Assembly (NCBI GenBank): GCA_905132765.1
Contig: CAJHQP010002800.1
Span: 1 to 64,000, forward strand
DNA length: 64,000 nucleotides
Reading direction: 5' to 3'
From: Moricandia arvensis
Lineage: Eukaryota; Streptophyta; Magnoliopsida; Brassicales; Brassicaceae
Under the pieces are notes generated by a model. It did no database searches, was not told the DNA's origin, and saw nothing but the letters and a program-made list of their open reading frames with translations. Shown here piece after piece: positions 46,676-60,538 of the stretch (its first letter is position 1; each line of letters opens with the position of its first letter). A program made the position numbers and the translations under genes.

Positions 46676-46913
46676 CTACCTCCGTTTCGATTTAGTTGTC
46701 GTTGTAGAGAATTTTTTTATTTCAAAATAAGTGTCGTTTTATAATTTCAATGCAAAATTTATTAGTTTTATCTGTTATTCTATTTTTTTATTGGTTGAAA
46801 TGTGGTTAGATGTATAGGTAATTGTGTTTTTATCTAGAAAATATGTAAAATTAAATGGTTTCTTAATCTGCGTGTAAAAACCTAGAACGACAAATAAAAC
46901 GAAATGGATGGAG
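46676..46913. mobile_element. Stowaway MITE (Tc1/mariner type)
   Basis: 238 bp, flanked by TA on both sides (46674-46675 and 46914-46915). The left end CTACCTCCGTTTCG and the right end (minus strand) CTCCATCCATTTCG match the Stowaway consensus CTCCCTCCGTTTC. The inverted similarity extends to TTGTCG about 26 bases in. No coding capacity. Confidence 0.92.
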
Positions 46914-48454
46914 TATTTTAGAGTGTGAATGATACTGTCATGTGTAAACTGAACAAAATTAAATATTTTAAAGTTATAAGTTGAATTTTTATTTAGAAGA
47001 AAAAAAAATAATTCAGTAGTTTAGTTATCTTTATATAAATATATATAATATAATTAATTTATGACTATCTTTATAACCATATATTCATATATTTTTAAAA
47101 ATATAATTTATTTTTAGTTTTATTCTATTTTAAATTGATTTGATTATGATTAGTTTATCACGTTTATTAATTTATTAAATGTTAATTTAAAAGTTTATAT
47201 AGAGATTCTTTTAGAATTTAAGATTTTTTTTAAAGCAAAAAATATATTTTTAGTCTATTTAAAAAAAAATGCTAGGAAAGTATGACATATTTTTTTTTCT
47301 CTGATGGTATGACAGATTCTCAACACCTATATTTGTCACAGAAGTTGAAATTTACTTTTACCAAGCAACGCATATAAAAAATGTTCTGGAAGGAACCCGC
47401 TTAGTCCTCCTCCTCCCAACTCCCAAGTATTGCGCTAAAATCTATTTTGGAAGAAATCGATTATACTTTCTTGTGTAATTTTTGTTTTTTTTAAACTGAA
47501 TATACTTTGCTAAGTGTGTGAAATGGAACAAGCTCGGAAAGCAAATGGGACTTTGGCCCACATCCAAGAATTTTGTTTTTTTTAAAAACGCATTCCTTTT
47601 CGGTTTCCATGTGATCACACTCTCTCATCATTATCCCCACTCTCACCCACAAAAAAAATAAAAACAGTTCTAAAACTAGTGGGTCAGTGATACATACCAA
47701 CAAATGTTTGCTTGCAATGCTTCAATTCACATTTCACATCTCAAATTTAAACACAGAAGGTTGATAACTATAATCATTGTCACGTATGATTATGAATAAT
47801 TTATTTTCTAATCATGTTAATTATCACATAGAATTGTTGGAATTTTCAGAGTTTCAAAATTACCAGCATAATTTTCAAAACCTTAATTTATTTTTTAAAA
47901 ATGCTTCGATTCAATATAAATAAAAATAATAATTACTGTTTGTAATTTTCATCAGGTATCACATATATTTTTCTTTCTTCGTTTTTTTTTGTTGCAGTCC
48001 TTTTTTAATCAAAATGTGATCAGATTACTTCCCTCGTATCATATACAAATGGTGAAGTTAAATTTAAATATTTTTTTAAAATGTAAATTTGTATTTTTTG
48101 ACTAGCAATCAGATTTTTTTTATATAGAAAATAGGGACTGGAAACACAGAATACACATCTCTTTTTTTTTTTTTGGTAACACACAGAATACAACATCTCT
48201 ATATATAAAAACACAGCTAAAGAAACACACATGTCTCAAAAACATAACAACACAACTATAAAACCTCTTCCTTCGTTTGACTCTCTCTCTCTCCCTTGAA
48301 ATCTGGAACAGATCATTCACACCTTTCTTCTCTCTCCCTGTCTCTCTGCTTATATTCCTTCCACGCTTCTGAGAATCCACACCCAACTCCTCCCTTCGCT
48401 TCGATTTCTCTGTCAAAGAAGAAGAAAAAAATCAAAATCGGAGAAACCAAAACC
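46914..48454. other. NPC1 upstream region
   Basis: AT-rich promoter and 5' leader of NPC1. The last 200 bp are strongly pyrimidine-rich (CT repeats at 48280-48350), usual for a plant 5' UTR. A TATATATAAAA motif at about 48200 may be the TATA box. Confidence 0.55.
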
Positions 48455-51400
48455 ATGAAGATTGTTCCTTCTCTACTCCTTCTCCTCCTCGTAACTCACT
48501 CCTCTCTCTCTCTCTCTCTTTCGATTCAGATGCTTGTTGATTTGTTTCTGTTACGGGATTGTGATTCTCTGTGTTAGCTACATTTGAATATCCTTTTTTT
48601 TTTCATTTTCTCTGTTTTTTTTTTCTTGAATTTCGAAATATACTAAATGTTTTAATTTATTTATGAAATTATCTGAATTGTTTTTTTTTTTTGGGTTTGA
48701 ATTTACCGATGCAGATTCTGTATAACAGTCTGTGTGGAGTGGAAGCAAAAAAAGCCGCAGGATATTGTGCGATGTATGATATCTGCGGAGCACGAACCGA
48801 TGGGAAAGTACTTAATTGCCCTTTTAACATTCCCGCTGTGAAGGTCTGTGTGTGTGTGACCAGTCACCACCTTTCATTTATTGCTATGATATTAAATTTC
48901 AGACATCAATATGCAAAATGATTTGTTTGGTTTGTACAGCAATAAATGATTTGCTTTTGTTTTGTTTTATTAAAAAAAATGTTCTCAGCCCGATGATTTG
49001 CTCTCTTCAAAGATACAAAGCTTGTGCCCAACCATCACAGGCAACGTTTGTTGCACTGAGACTCAGTTCGATACGCTACGTTCACAGGTCCAGCAGGTAA
49101 ATAAAAACAAACCCCATTTACTCTTTTGATGTGTATGTTTTAACTTTCATCAAAAAAGCTTTTAATGACTGAATAAAAAGTTTCAGCGGCTTTTGTCTGA
49201 AAAAATTCAATGTGATAGATATAGTTCAATAAGTATTAATTTTTTAATTGTTGATAAGGACTACAACACCTATTTTTAGGACTGTTTATTAGAGGACAAT
49301 GTTTTATTGTTCAAGTGGTTGTGACTATTTGTGGAGTTTATTAATGTGATGACTATGGTTTTAATATTTCATACTTTTTACCTTTATTAATAGTGATTAG
49401 AAATATACATTTATGTGAAAAAGAGTGTCTTTTTTTTTTGTGTCTGTGTCAGGCTATTCCCTTTATTGTAGGCTGTCCAGCATGCTTGAGGAATTTTCTG
49501 AATCTTTTCTGTGAACTTACTTGCTCTCCGGATCAAAGTCTATTTATCAACGTTACTTCCACCGCAAAGGTATATATAAAACACACGTTTTTGAACAGTC
49601 TGATTACTTCAAAACATCAAGTAACTTATGTCCAAAGTGCTGTGTTTTTGTTTGTTTTGATGGCAGATCAAGAAAAACTCCACAGTGGATGGGATTGAGT
49701 ACTTCATAACCGATGCTTTCGGAGAAGGGATGTATGAATCTTGCAAGAATGTGAAGTTCGGTAGCTCGAATAGCCTGGCTTTAGATTTTCTAGGGGGCGG
49801 TGCAACGAACTTTAAGGGTGGGCTTTATTAGTGTTAGCTTTCATTTTCTTTCCTCATCTTGTCATAAGTATAACTTACATGTCCTGTCCTGTTGTGTCAT
49901 CAGAGTGGTTTGCATTCATCGGCCAGAAAGCTGCTGTTAATATGCCAGGCTCACCGTATGAGATCAAGTTTTTGCCGTTACCACCAGTATCATCTGGAAT
50001 GAAGCCTATGAACGTGTCTTCTTATACTTGCAATGATGATACTCTTGGATGTTCTTGTGGTGATTGTCCTTCTGCAGCTGCTTGTTCCAGTACAGCAGCA
50101 CCTCCTACTCAGATGAAACGTTCTTGCTCCATCAAGATTGGATCACTTGAGGTGATGAGTGTGGATTTTGTGTATTTTGCTAATGCTTATCAATAACATG
50201 TTTCCTGGTTGGTTTTAATCATGCAGGCTAAATGTGTTGACTTTGTGCTAGCCATTTTGTATATTGTCTTGGTTTCATTGTTTCTTGGAGGAGGCTTGCT
50301 TCACCGGATGAAGGGTAAGAAAAAGAGCTCACCATCTTCAGAACCCAAAGGAGAACAAAGTGCTGTCAAACCAGACACTATTCAAGCGCAGGTACTTTGT
50401 GCTTAGCCTTGCACCACTATAATAGTTTAAGTTTGAGCTTACTCATTGCTTTATTTTATGTTCTCTTAGATGCTACAAAACACACCACAGAGAAACTGGG
50501 CTCAGCTGTCAACAGTACAAGGATACTTGGCCAGATTTTACGGGTACTTGACTTCTTAGACTATGCTGCTTAGCTATAAAATTAGGCGTTATTGACAATT
50601 TGTCTTGTTATCTGTCTATTTTTTCCAGGAAGTATGGGATCTGGGTAGCAAGACACCCAGCTCTCGTTTTGAATGTGTCAGTCTTTGCAGTTCTTCTACT
50701 TTGTGTGGGTCTGATCCGATTCAAAGTTGAGACACGGCCTGATAAGGTAGCGGTTGTAACCTCTCTTCGTTTTTTTTTTCATTCTATTGTATATGCAACC
50801 TGTTTAACCATTCCAGTAAATGTTCATATAACATGTTGTCTTACTGTATGTTGCAGCTATGGGTAGGTGCAGGGAGCAGAGCCGCTGAAGAGAAACGATT
50901 CTTTGACACCCATCTTGCTCCTTTCTACAGAATTGAACAGGTTTCACATTTCTATCAACTTTTCTATCTGTTACAAAAAGTTTTTAAGGCCTTAACTAAG
51001 TTAACAAGCATTTGTTTTCACATTGTTATGGAAATTTCTGCAGCTCATTATAGCAACAGTTCCAAAATCTTCTCACGAAATGGCCCCAGAAATTTTGACA
51101 GATGAAAATATTAAGTTACTTTTTGACATACAAAAGAAGGTATCTTCTTACTCATTTTCACTGTTTTTTTAAAAAAAATTCTATCTGATCACCAACGTAA
51201 TGTTTCATGTAAAATTTTGTTTTAATATGGTAGGTTGATGGACTCCGGGCAAATCACTCAGGTAAAATGGTTTCTCTGACAGACATTTGTATGAAACCAC
51301 TTGGAGAAGACTGTGCCACACAGAGTCTTCTGCAGGTTACATTCCTTCCTTTTTTTATAGTACTTGAGATTGGCTTTACTAGACCTTAACATATTTTGTG

Positions 51401-54400
51401 ACTTTTCGTGCTTCTTTTGGCAGTATTTCAAGATGGAACCAAAAAATTATGATGAGTTTGGAGGCGTCGATCATGTTAAATATTGCTTTGAGGTACCTCA
51501 TGAATTTATGTAGTATTTCACGTTAATAACTCTGCCTTTGTTTCGAATTTTCTTCTATATATTTAACCATTTTGTTATATGCTCACCAAACTTTTTCAGC
51601 ATTTCACCTCGTCAGAGTCATGTTTGAGTGCATTTAAGGGTCCCCTTGATCCAACAACTGCACTTGGAGGTTTCTCAGGGAACAGTTACAGTGAGGTAAT
51701 ATTCTTCAATTTGTTAAGAATAACCACATATAGTATGTCAATTTACATGAGTATCTAATACATTTTTAAAATGACAGGCTTCTGCTTTTATTGTGACTTA
51801 TCCTGTGGACAATGCTGTTGACAACAAAGGTAACAAAACTGAGAAAGCAGTGGCATGGGAGAAAGCCTTTATCCAGCTGGCCAAGGTTGGGAGTTTTTGA
51901 GTTTTTGATACACAAACAAATGATATCATTAATGCTATTTTATTTCATTGTTTTTGTTCCTAAACTTACGTCAGTATTCTATATGTGACAGAATGAGTTG
52001 TTGCCAATGGTGAAATCAAAGGGTCTAACTCTTTCTTTCTCTTCGGAAAGTTCTATTGAAGAAGAACTGAAAAGAGAAAGCACAGCAGATGTCATAACTA
52101 TAGCCGTGAGTTCCCTTGTTTTTTTCTCTAGGCTATATTATGTTTTTCCTTCTAATCTTGTCTTCTGTTCCTACTCTGTTTGGTTTCTAATATATCTTTC
52201 ATGTCTTGTACTTGTTCTGTTTCAGATAAGTTATCTTGTCATGTTTGCATATATATCACTAACACTTGGGGATACACCTCGTTTGAATTCCTTTTACATT
52301 ACATCCAAGGTATGATATAATGATTATGAAGTTAATTTTGACCTTCAAAGGATATATTTCATTATACCTTATTCATATCAGGTTTTGCTTGGTCTATCTG
52401 GTGTTCTTCTTGTCATGCTGTCTGTCCTCGGCTCCGTAGGATTTTTCAGTGCCATTGGAATGAAATCGACTCTAATCATAATGGAAGTTATACCTTTTCT
52501 TGTTTTGGCTGTAAGTTGTGTCTGGTTCTACTCAAATATGTAGTGATGTTGTGGTCGACGTTCTTGAACTGGTTCTTAATAATCAACCTATAGGTCGGTG
52601 TTGATAATATGTGCATACTGGTGCATGCCGTTAAGAGGCAAGAGCAAGAGCTGGCTCTGGAAACACGAGTAAGCAATGCCCTTATGGAAGTTGGACCATC
52701 GATTACTCTTGCAAGTCTAGCCGAGATTTTAGCTTTTGCTGTTGGTGCTTATATTAAAATGCCAGCTGTTCGAGTCTTCTCCATGTTTGCTGGTCAGTAA
52801 AATCTTTTCAGCATATTATGCTTTCATGTTCTTGTGTATTTTTCTAACGATTCTAATGCTTCATGTTTGCAGCATTGGCCGTCCTTTTGGACTTCATCCT
52901 CCAGGTGACTGCTTTTGTTGCCTTGATAGTATTTGACTTCCAACGTGCTGAGGATAAGCGAGTTGACTGCTTCCCATGTGTTAAGGGAGCACGATCATCA
53001 GATGGTGATGACAAAGGTAATATCACTTTTTGGGGGTTTGATATATCATGTCTCTTTATTCATTGGAGTTGTCTTGTCACTTTCAGGGGTTTGTCAGAAA
53101 AAACTTGGCCTTTTGACTCGATATATGAAGGTATTTTTTATAAGTCAACTTATTACCTTTGGAGATTGTTTCTGTTCTACATAAATAGTGATAACTTGAT
53201 TCTATACTTTCAGGAAGTCCATGCCCCCATTCTCAGCCACTGGGCAGTCAAAATATTGGTTATTGCCTTCTTCTTTGGCTTAGCAATGGCTGGAATTGTG
53301 AGTTGATACATTTTTTTGTGACCTATAAGAGAAACTCTATAGTTTTTTTTCATTAGCAGTTGAAATTGCCATCTCTAATGTATTGTGTTTATTAACCATT
53401 TAGGCATTGGCCACTCGGATTGAGCCTGGTTTGGAGCAACAGATTGTTCTTCCTCAGGACTCATATCTTCAGGTTTGCATTGATCTTACCAATCATAAAT
53501 TACCCAATCTACAATATCTTTAACGAGTTCCTCTTTCGTTTAGGATTACTTCAACAATATTGCTACATATCTTCGAATTGGTCCACCTCTTTACTTTGTT
53601 CTGAAGAATTATAACTACAGGTATATCACTTTCTGGTTTTTAGATGTAAGAGTTTGGCTGATATAGTTTGGTCCAACATGTTATTAAAAAATTCAATTTT
53701 GCTTATGTTCTTAGCTCGGAATCAACACAGACAAATCAACTTTGTTCCATTAACAAGTGTGATTCTAATTCTCTTATGAATGAGGTATATAGCTCGTCTG
53801 CATTTCTTTTTATTCATCCTCATTTTTTTGTTTATATATATATATTATGTTTTCTTGTACATTGGAGATAGTCTGACTACTTACATTTCATACAATTCAA
53901 CCGCATGTCTTTCAATATGTTTACAATATCATTTTATTGTTCTAAAGTTGATTATTGTCCATAGATTGCAAAGGCTTCTTTGACTCCAGAATCAAGCTAC
54001 ATAGCTAAGCCAGCTGCTTCATGGGTCGATGACTTTCTTGTGTGGCTATCTCCCGAGGCATTTGGCTGTTGCCGAAAGTTTACAAATGGCACCTTTTGTC
54101 CCCCTGATGACCAGGTATATGCTAGCTTTAGAGTTCAGACACATATACGCACATGTTTGGAGTTTGAATGGACTTACATACAGAAAACAGTAGCTTCAGT
54201 TTTTATAAGCAACATGTTGTGAAACTGCTTGAAAAGTAGCATAGTGTTTTTGTCCCAAAAAAAAAGTAGCATAGTGTTAGAAAATATCACTATGGTCAAA
54301 ATGTGTAGAGCAATTGATGACTTACTGAAGGCTAATTCCCTTGTACTTGTGTTGCATTTGTAGCCTCCTTGTTGTCCTGCTGCTGATCAAGGGAGTTGTG

Positions 54401-56377
54401 GCCTAAGTGAAGTTTGCAAAGACTGCACCACGGTAACTTTACTCATGATGATCTAACTGAACTAGTTACCATTGTCCGTGTTATGTGTTCGTTTACTCTC
54501 TGCAACTTCTGTAATTACTTTTTTTTTGTGTGGTTGTGCAGTGCTTTCATCATGCTGATTTAAGTAGTGGCCGCCCATCCACAATCCAATTCAAAGAGAA
54601 GCTTCCTTGGTTCCTCACCGCACTTCCTTCTGCTGATTGTGCTAAAGGTGGCCATGGGGCTTATTCTACTAGTGTTGATTTGCGAGGTTGGTTTTCTCGA
54701 TCATGGATTCTGTCATTGGATTGATACCGACAATGTGTGATATGTGTGCTCTCTTTTCTTATAATGCAGGCTATGAAAATGGTATCATCCAAGCTTCATC
54801 GTTCCGGACTTATCACACACCTCTTAACAAGCAGGTATGTTCTTATCTCATCTCAAAGTATGTATGTAGCCCCACGTTTGATATAAGTCTCTGTTATCGT
54901 GTAAGTTTATACTATAAGTTTGTCTTTTCAGGCTGACTTTGTTAATTCAATGAGAGCTGCTCAAGAGTTTAGTTCAAAAGTTTCCCAATCTTTAAAGGTA
55001 AAATAATATGCTAGTACCGGACTATACTGATTGGTTCATGGTCCCTGCCAGAGTTTCTTCTTAGTGATGGCTAACTTGTGAATGGTTTCTCTTTCAGATG
55101 GAGATATATCCATACTCAGTGTTTTACATGTTCTTTGAGCAATATCTTGACATATGGAAAACTGCATTAATCAACCTCTCCATAGCCATCGGTTCGTAAA
55201 TCTTCCATATTTTTATTTTATTTAGAGTTTCTAGTTGGTAGGTCTTGATTTTACATTTTGAGTTCACATATAAAATGACTTTGAATGTTCTTTTCATTTT
55301 ACAGCTGCCGTCTTCGCCGTGTGTTTAATCATCACATGCAGGTACCCTTGTTAAGCTCATTTTCGGTGAAACTTACTACAAGTCTAGATATTGATAAACC
55401 TAAATCTTCTAATCTTTTTTACTCTGCCTGCTTCCTAACTCAGTTTTTGGAGCTCTGCAATTATTTTGCTGGTTATTGCAATGATCATTATTGATCTCCT
55501 GGTAAGTCACTCTCATTGTTACTTATGAGTAAAATCCATAAACTAATTTTCATACAAGCATGATAGGTTACTTGTGTACACTCTAAGTCTCTAATGAACA
55601 TTTGATTTGGAATATGGCAGGGGGTAATGGCAGTCTTTCAGATCCAGCTAAACGCACTATCTGTTGTAAATCTAATCATGTCAGTGGGCATAGCGGTTGA
55701 GTTTTGTGTACACATAACACATGCTTTCTCGGTCAGCTTCCCCCCCCCCTCTGTCTGTATATCACAGTATTCACAACATGCTATAGTTTTTTAAATGCTG
55801 ACAAGACTTCTCTAAATGCTCAGATAAGCTCTGGGAACAGAAACCAACGGATGAAAGAGGCGCTTTCTGGGATGGGAGCTTCAGTTTTCAGGTATGGTCT
55901 CTCTCTCTTCAACTAAACTCATGAACTTAAAAGTATGCCATAAGGAACCAAAGTCTCAAGTAACATATCATGTCATTTGGTTGCAGTGGAATTACATTGA
56001 CGAAGCTAGTTGGGGTGATTGTACTTGGCTTCTCAAGATCTGAAGTATTTGTGGTATGTGCTTTTGATCTCTTGAAGTCTTTTTATTATTTTAACCATTT
56101 CATGTTTGGCCTCATGAAATTTTCTTTTGTGACAGGTCTACTACTTCAAGATGTATTTGGCACTAGTCCTTCTCGGTTTCTTGCACGGCCTTGTATTCTT
56201 ACCGGTAAGTGATAACCATTTCAAACATTCCTTCAATATTAGATTTGTTATTGTTACTGTTTTGACATGAGAGATGATTGGACTGTGAAGGTGTTCCTGA
56301 GCATGTTTGGTCCAGCACCAAGACATGTAGAAGGGGATAAGAAAGATCATCGACCTTCGGTTTCATCACTGCCATAG
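48455..56377 (+). CDS. NPC1: NPC1-like intracellular sterol transporter
   Basis: A plant homologue of Niemann-Pick C1, a polytopic membrane protein of the late endosome/vacuole that moves sterols (and in plants probably sphingolipid-linked sterols) out of the lumen. Thirty-eight exons joined by GT-AG introns give 1266 residues, as expected for the family. A signal peptide is followed by the Cys-rich N-terminal domain (YCAMYDICGA, CPACLRNFLNLFCELTCSPD). The sterol-sensing domain lies mid-protein (ADVITIAISYLVMFAYISL, MEVIPFLVLAVGVDNMCILV), and the C-terminal membrane bundle contains MSVGIAVEFCVHITHAFS. The motif following the first membrane bundle, FKVETRPDKLWVGAGSRAA, is also typical. The first exon is taken as 48455-48490 (GT at 48491), which gives a good leader; a later donor is possible. 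No stop or frameshift was found. Confidence 0.95.
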
Positions 56378-57163
56378 ATCGATTAGGGTTTTATTCTTTA
56401 TTATTAAAGGTTTTGTTTTTGAAAACATCTTTTTGTAAATCGTTAAAGATTGATTCACTCATAGCCACAAAGAAAAGCCAAGTTCAGTGCATAGCACTTA
56501 GCAGAAAGTTAAAACAGAGAAATCACATCAAATGTGTGGAGAATCTGCTGGAAGATGACGGTATTAAAGAAAACTGATGAATGATAAAATATGTAGAGAA
56601 ATATCTTAAGATAAACATAAAAAAGTTTTTGTCATAAAAATAATTTTTAAGGATAAAAATGATAAAATAATTTTTATTAACTGGTATAAATATATATTTA
56701 TATTTTTTGGGGTTAACTAATTTAGACTTAGGATTTAAAGTTACGAGGTGGGTTTTGAAATTGAAGTTTAAAATTAAAAAAAAATATATAATAATTTTTT
56801 AAAAATAAAAAAGGTTAGTTTGGTCATCTTTTGTTTTTGAAAGTTATTTTTGTGATAAAAACTTCAAAAAATGTTATTTGAGAGATTTGCCTAAAATGTA
56901 TGTTTAACTACAATAAACGTAAACAAAATAGAAGAGATACACATAAACGAAGTAGAAGAGATATACTCGGAAACTAAAGGACTTTCAAAGCGATTTTAAA
57001 TTGTTAATAATAAGATAATATCTTAGGATATGAAAGGTATATGGGTTTTCGTTGTCAAATAAGTATTAATAGTAAAATTTAGATACTTTTAAGTAAGTTA
57101 AGATATGAAAAAAAAAGTAAGTTAAGATATATATGAAAAAAAAAGGTTAAGATATATGGTTTG
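56378..57163. other. NPC1 3' region
   Basis: Holds the NPC1 3' UTR (near 56400 there are TTTATTATTAAAGG-type A/T signals) and AT-rich spacer. Nothing else is recognised. Confidence 0.55.
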
Positions 57164-57183
57164 TTACTATTTGTTACTTGTTT

Positions 57184-58330
57184 TTTTTTCCAATTGGTTT
57201 TGATTGATAAAATTAAAGAAATACAAGGGAGAAAAACTAAATCTGGCGGAAACAAAAATTTAACATCCCCGAAAACTTAATCCCACGAAGGAGACACACA
57301 AACCCAAGCAACGGGTGACATACAAGAATCAACTACAATCACTATTAGTCTTCACTCTTGCATTTAGCCTCGAAAATTAACGTTGAGAAGGAGAAAGGAG
57401 ATAAGACTTTTGAGTTTTGTCAAGCCGGACCTCTTGCGGCAAACCGCACAAGAAAGATAAGCGATGCAATGGTCACCAAAACAACACGACTAAGATTACC
57501 TGAACCAACAGTCCACGATAACAAGCCCGAACCCCTAAGTCTAACACCATAAACCAACCAAGAAGCAAACAAACCAAACGCCTGGAAATTAAGCTTCCTT
57601 CTCAACTGAACCTTCATCGGGAAACTTGAGAACCTCAACCTCTTTATAATGCTTCAACTAACCAAAGCCACCGAGGAATGAGAAAGGCACAAGACAAACC
57701 GGAAGGACCACTTATTCAAAGGCCAGGAGAAGGACTCCAAAACAAGGAGATGGCGACGAAAGAAACCTGGATCTTCTCGAAGGTGATAAACAAGTTCTGC
57801 TCCCCACAAACCAACTCACCAACCACACACAACCGCACCATTCACACGCCCATGCTTTACACCGTTGCTGTAACCAAAACCAAGAAGCCAAATACTAACC
57901 CCTGACGCCTCCAAGGCCATGCAGAAAACCTGCCTTACACCAAAACAAAGATACTCACCACTAATCTTGAAACAAAACTAAACCTCAGAGACTGACCTAA
58001 GAAGTACAAATCTATCTTTTCTGGAAAAAACTGAAAATCCGACTTCACCACGCTAAAACCCTCCACCCTACCTCGCCTTTGACTCCAAGAGAAGCAGGCC
58101 ACTGTTGAGGTCGTTCATCTTAACAACATAAGGACGAACACGGAGATGGAAGCTAGAGTAGAGCTCAGACAAAGCAGAAGGGGAATGGAGTTGAAAAGGG
58201 AGCAAAGAACGAGCAAGACGAGAGAAGAGGGGGGGCTCCGGAGACGGTACGCGCGCTCACGCGCCGGCCGTACACCGAACCCAATCTCAGATCTAGTCTC
58301 CGCCTGCAAAGTCGAACAAACTAATGGACT
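57184..58330 (-). mobile_element. Retroposed sequence, 1.15 kb, with 20-bp target duplication (Sadhu-like or LINE-derived)
   Basis: The 20-bp TTACTATTTGTTACTTGTTT occurs exactly at 57164-57183 and 58331-58350. The body between them has a T-run at its left edge, that is a poly-A tail on the minus strand. It is far richer in G+C than its surroundings, especially at its 5' end (GTACGGCCGGCGCGTGAGCG near 58262). No convincing protein is encoded. A non-coding retroposon mobilised by LINE enzymes (like the Sadhu elements of Arabidopsis), a 5'-truncated LINE, or a retrocopy of a transcript are all possible. The retroposition itself is well supported. Confidence 0.8.
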
Positions 58331-58350
58331 TTACTATTTGTTACTTGTTT

Positions 58351-59514
58351 AAAGAAGATATTTTATTATCGTGAGAAATATATAATGCTTATGTATCAAA
58401 ATATTTAAATTTTCTTTATTTATTTTTTATAACATGCACAAATATTTTATTTTAAGTAATATTTTCTTTTTTAGTAAAGTTAACATACAAACTTTTATGT
58501 TCATTTCTAATATAATATTATTTAATTAGTAATTCTTATATACATGTAAATAATTTATAAATACTTGCAAGTATCAAATAACAAAGCAGAGCAAGTAAAT
58601 TGTAAATTACTCATTTTTGATAAAGTGCTCGAAATAGCATGTCTTCGTTTTTAACAAATTACAAGTTAAAAGTTTTATTATTCATACAAAACAAGTAAGA
58701 TATCGAGTACATCCAAAATAGAGATTACTCTTCTCTTGTCCAGCCTTAAGTGTTAATACTTAATAGGTTTATTTGATAAATTAACCAAACGAACTATAAA
58801 CATTGAAAATTGTAAACCAAATGAAGGCCTGACTTCAGACCCTTTTTTTTTGAGCAACCTTAGACTTCATACCTACTTTTTGAATATATAAATTATATTG
58901 TTTGTGTCTACTGTCAACTGTACCAAGACCTTAATTTTTATTTGGAAATTACACCCTATGGACAAGAAAAAAACTCAAATTCACTAAATAACCAAAATTA
59001 CCCTCTCTCTCCTCTTATCCCTTCCTATCTCTCTCTACTCTCTCTCTAAAAATCTAATTATTTTTTTTGTTTTGGTTATTTCACAAATAAATCCATTTTT
59101 ATTCTCCTTAAAGAAAAATCAAAAAAATACTGAACATAAAATTATTTTCTTGATTTCAGTCTTAATATTAAATTTATTCATGTATAATTTAGAAAACCTA
59201 AAATCTGTTTGATGTCTTACTACTATTTTTATAAACCAAAATTTTATTTTCATTTTTTTATATTTAACACTTATATGCTATTTACTTATATATATAATTA
59301 TAAAAATAATATAAAGTGGGGTCCATTCAAATGTTCCTTCTGAAGTGCTTGTATTTTAAGTTTTTAACCTGTCGATCATTTAATGCTAACATTGTTTTCT
59401 TGGTAGTTCTCTCAGCTCATGGAAGAGGGAAAACATGTTACCGTGCCAGATGCCTGATATGGGTCAATGTCCTTTAAACTTAAGTGGATCAAGCATATCC
59501 TTTCGTTCAACGTT
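58351..59514. other. AT-rich intergenic DNA
   Basis: No gene or nameable element. A CT-rich stretch lies at 59000-59047. Confidence 0.55.
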
Positions 59515-59692
59515 ACTCACGATCAACCAAATCGTATATTGTGTGACAACAAATAAGCAATCTACGGTGCAACAAATACTTCATAAAAAAACTAAGCATA
59601 TTGAATTTGATTGTCATTTTGTTTGTGATGATGTCAAAGACAAATTGATCTTCAAGGAACATGTTGGAGGAGAATTGCACCTCCTTCTCTAA
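59515..59692 (+). pseudogene. Copia RNase H fragment
   Basis: A short frame reads VTTNKQSTVQQILHKKTKHI followed by EFDCHFVCDDV. This matches the C-terminal RNase H end of copia polyproteins (C-D-N-K, then H-x-R/K-T-K-H-I-x-x-D-x-H-F). It is an isolated scrap without LTRs nearby; the key CDNK is degraded. Confidence 0.75.
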
Positions 59693-60538
59693 ACCCAACC
59701 AAATATTGAACTTCGGTCCAAATGGTAAATGAAGACAAGTCGGTCCATAACAACCGGACATAAAATAATTTCGATCCAGTTAAATTAGGTCATGTCTGAA
59801 TTGCATTGCAAAACACCAAATATAAAAAATGTTAAAGAGAAAAGAGAAAAAGATCTGAAATCAAACACATCGTACTAAAGCGGCTAGAGCTAGGTTTTAT
59901 ACTTTTCGGTCATTTGTTCCGACAGTAACATCTCTCCTTTTTACTGCTTTTAGACCAAAATCTCTTGTAAACTCTTTCCAAAATCTATAAAACCACTTCT
60001 TGAAAACTCACTAAATACATCTCTTCTTTTAATAATCTTTTAGCTAAATTCTCTAAACATAACACATTAACACTAACGAACAACTCTTTCCGAACAAACT
60101 GATCGTATTGAGCACTTCCCTTCTAGGATTATAATGTTTCCGTGATCTCCACTTGTTAATAAACTCTCGTATTTATCACACGAGAAAAAGAGTTGCAAGC
60201 TACAGAATATACTTCTTCTATAGGACTGAATCTGGAAAATAAACTGAGAATATTTTTGATAACAATAACATATATAAATTAGAGAAAATTTTGTAGAAAA
60301 GAAAAAATATAAAAGAGAAAGAAGAAGTGTTTTGCCAGAAAGATAACCAACCAATACAGCTTTTCAGCATCTCCTTCTCCTTTCTTCTTGTGATACTACG
60401 GAACCCTAATCTCGCCTTTCGTTTTCTTTTTTCTTGGATAACTGAAACCCTAAATCGTTCTTATGAATCCATCAGTAAATCAAATCCGTTATTAGGTTTC
60501 GACATTGAATCTTTGCGACGACTAGCCACTGCAAATCG
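59693..60538. other. Upstream region and 5' leader of the PHD-finger gene
   Basis: AT-rich promoter region. The last 180 bp (about 60360-60538) are less AT-rich, with CCCTAA-type leader motifs (AACCCTAAT, AACCCTAAAT), and look like the 5' UTR. Confidence 0.55.

Noticed and set aside
58115..58352. Arg-rich or hydrophobic small proteins in the retroposon's GC-rich end
   Set aside because: Overlapping frames on both strands arise from GC-rich composition; neither has a recognisable domain.
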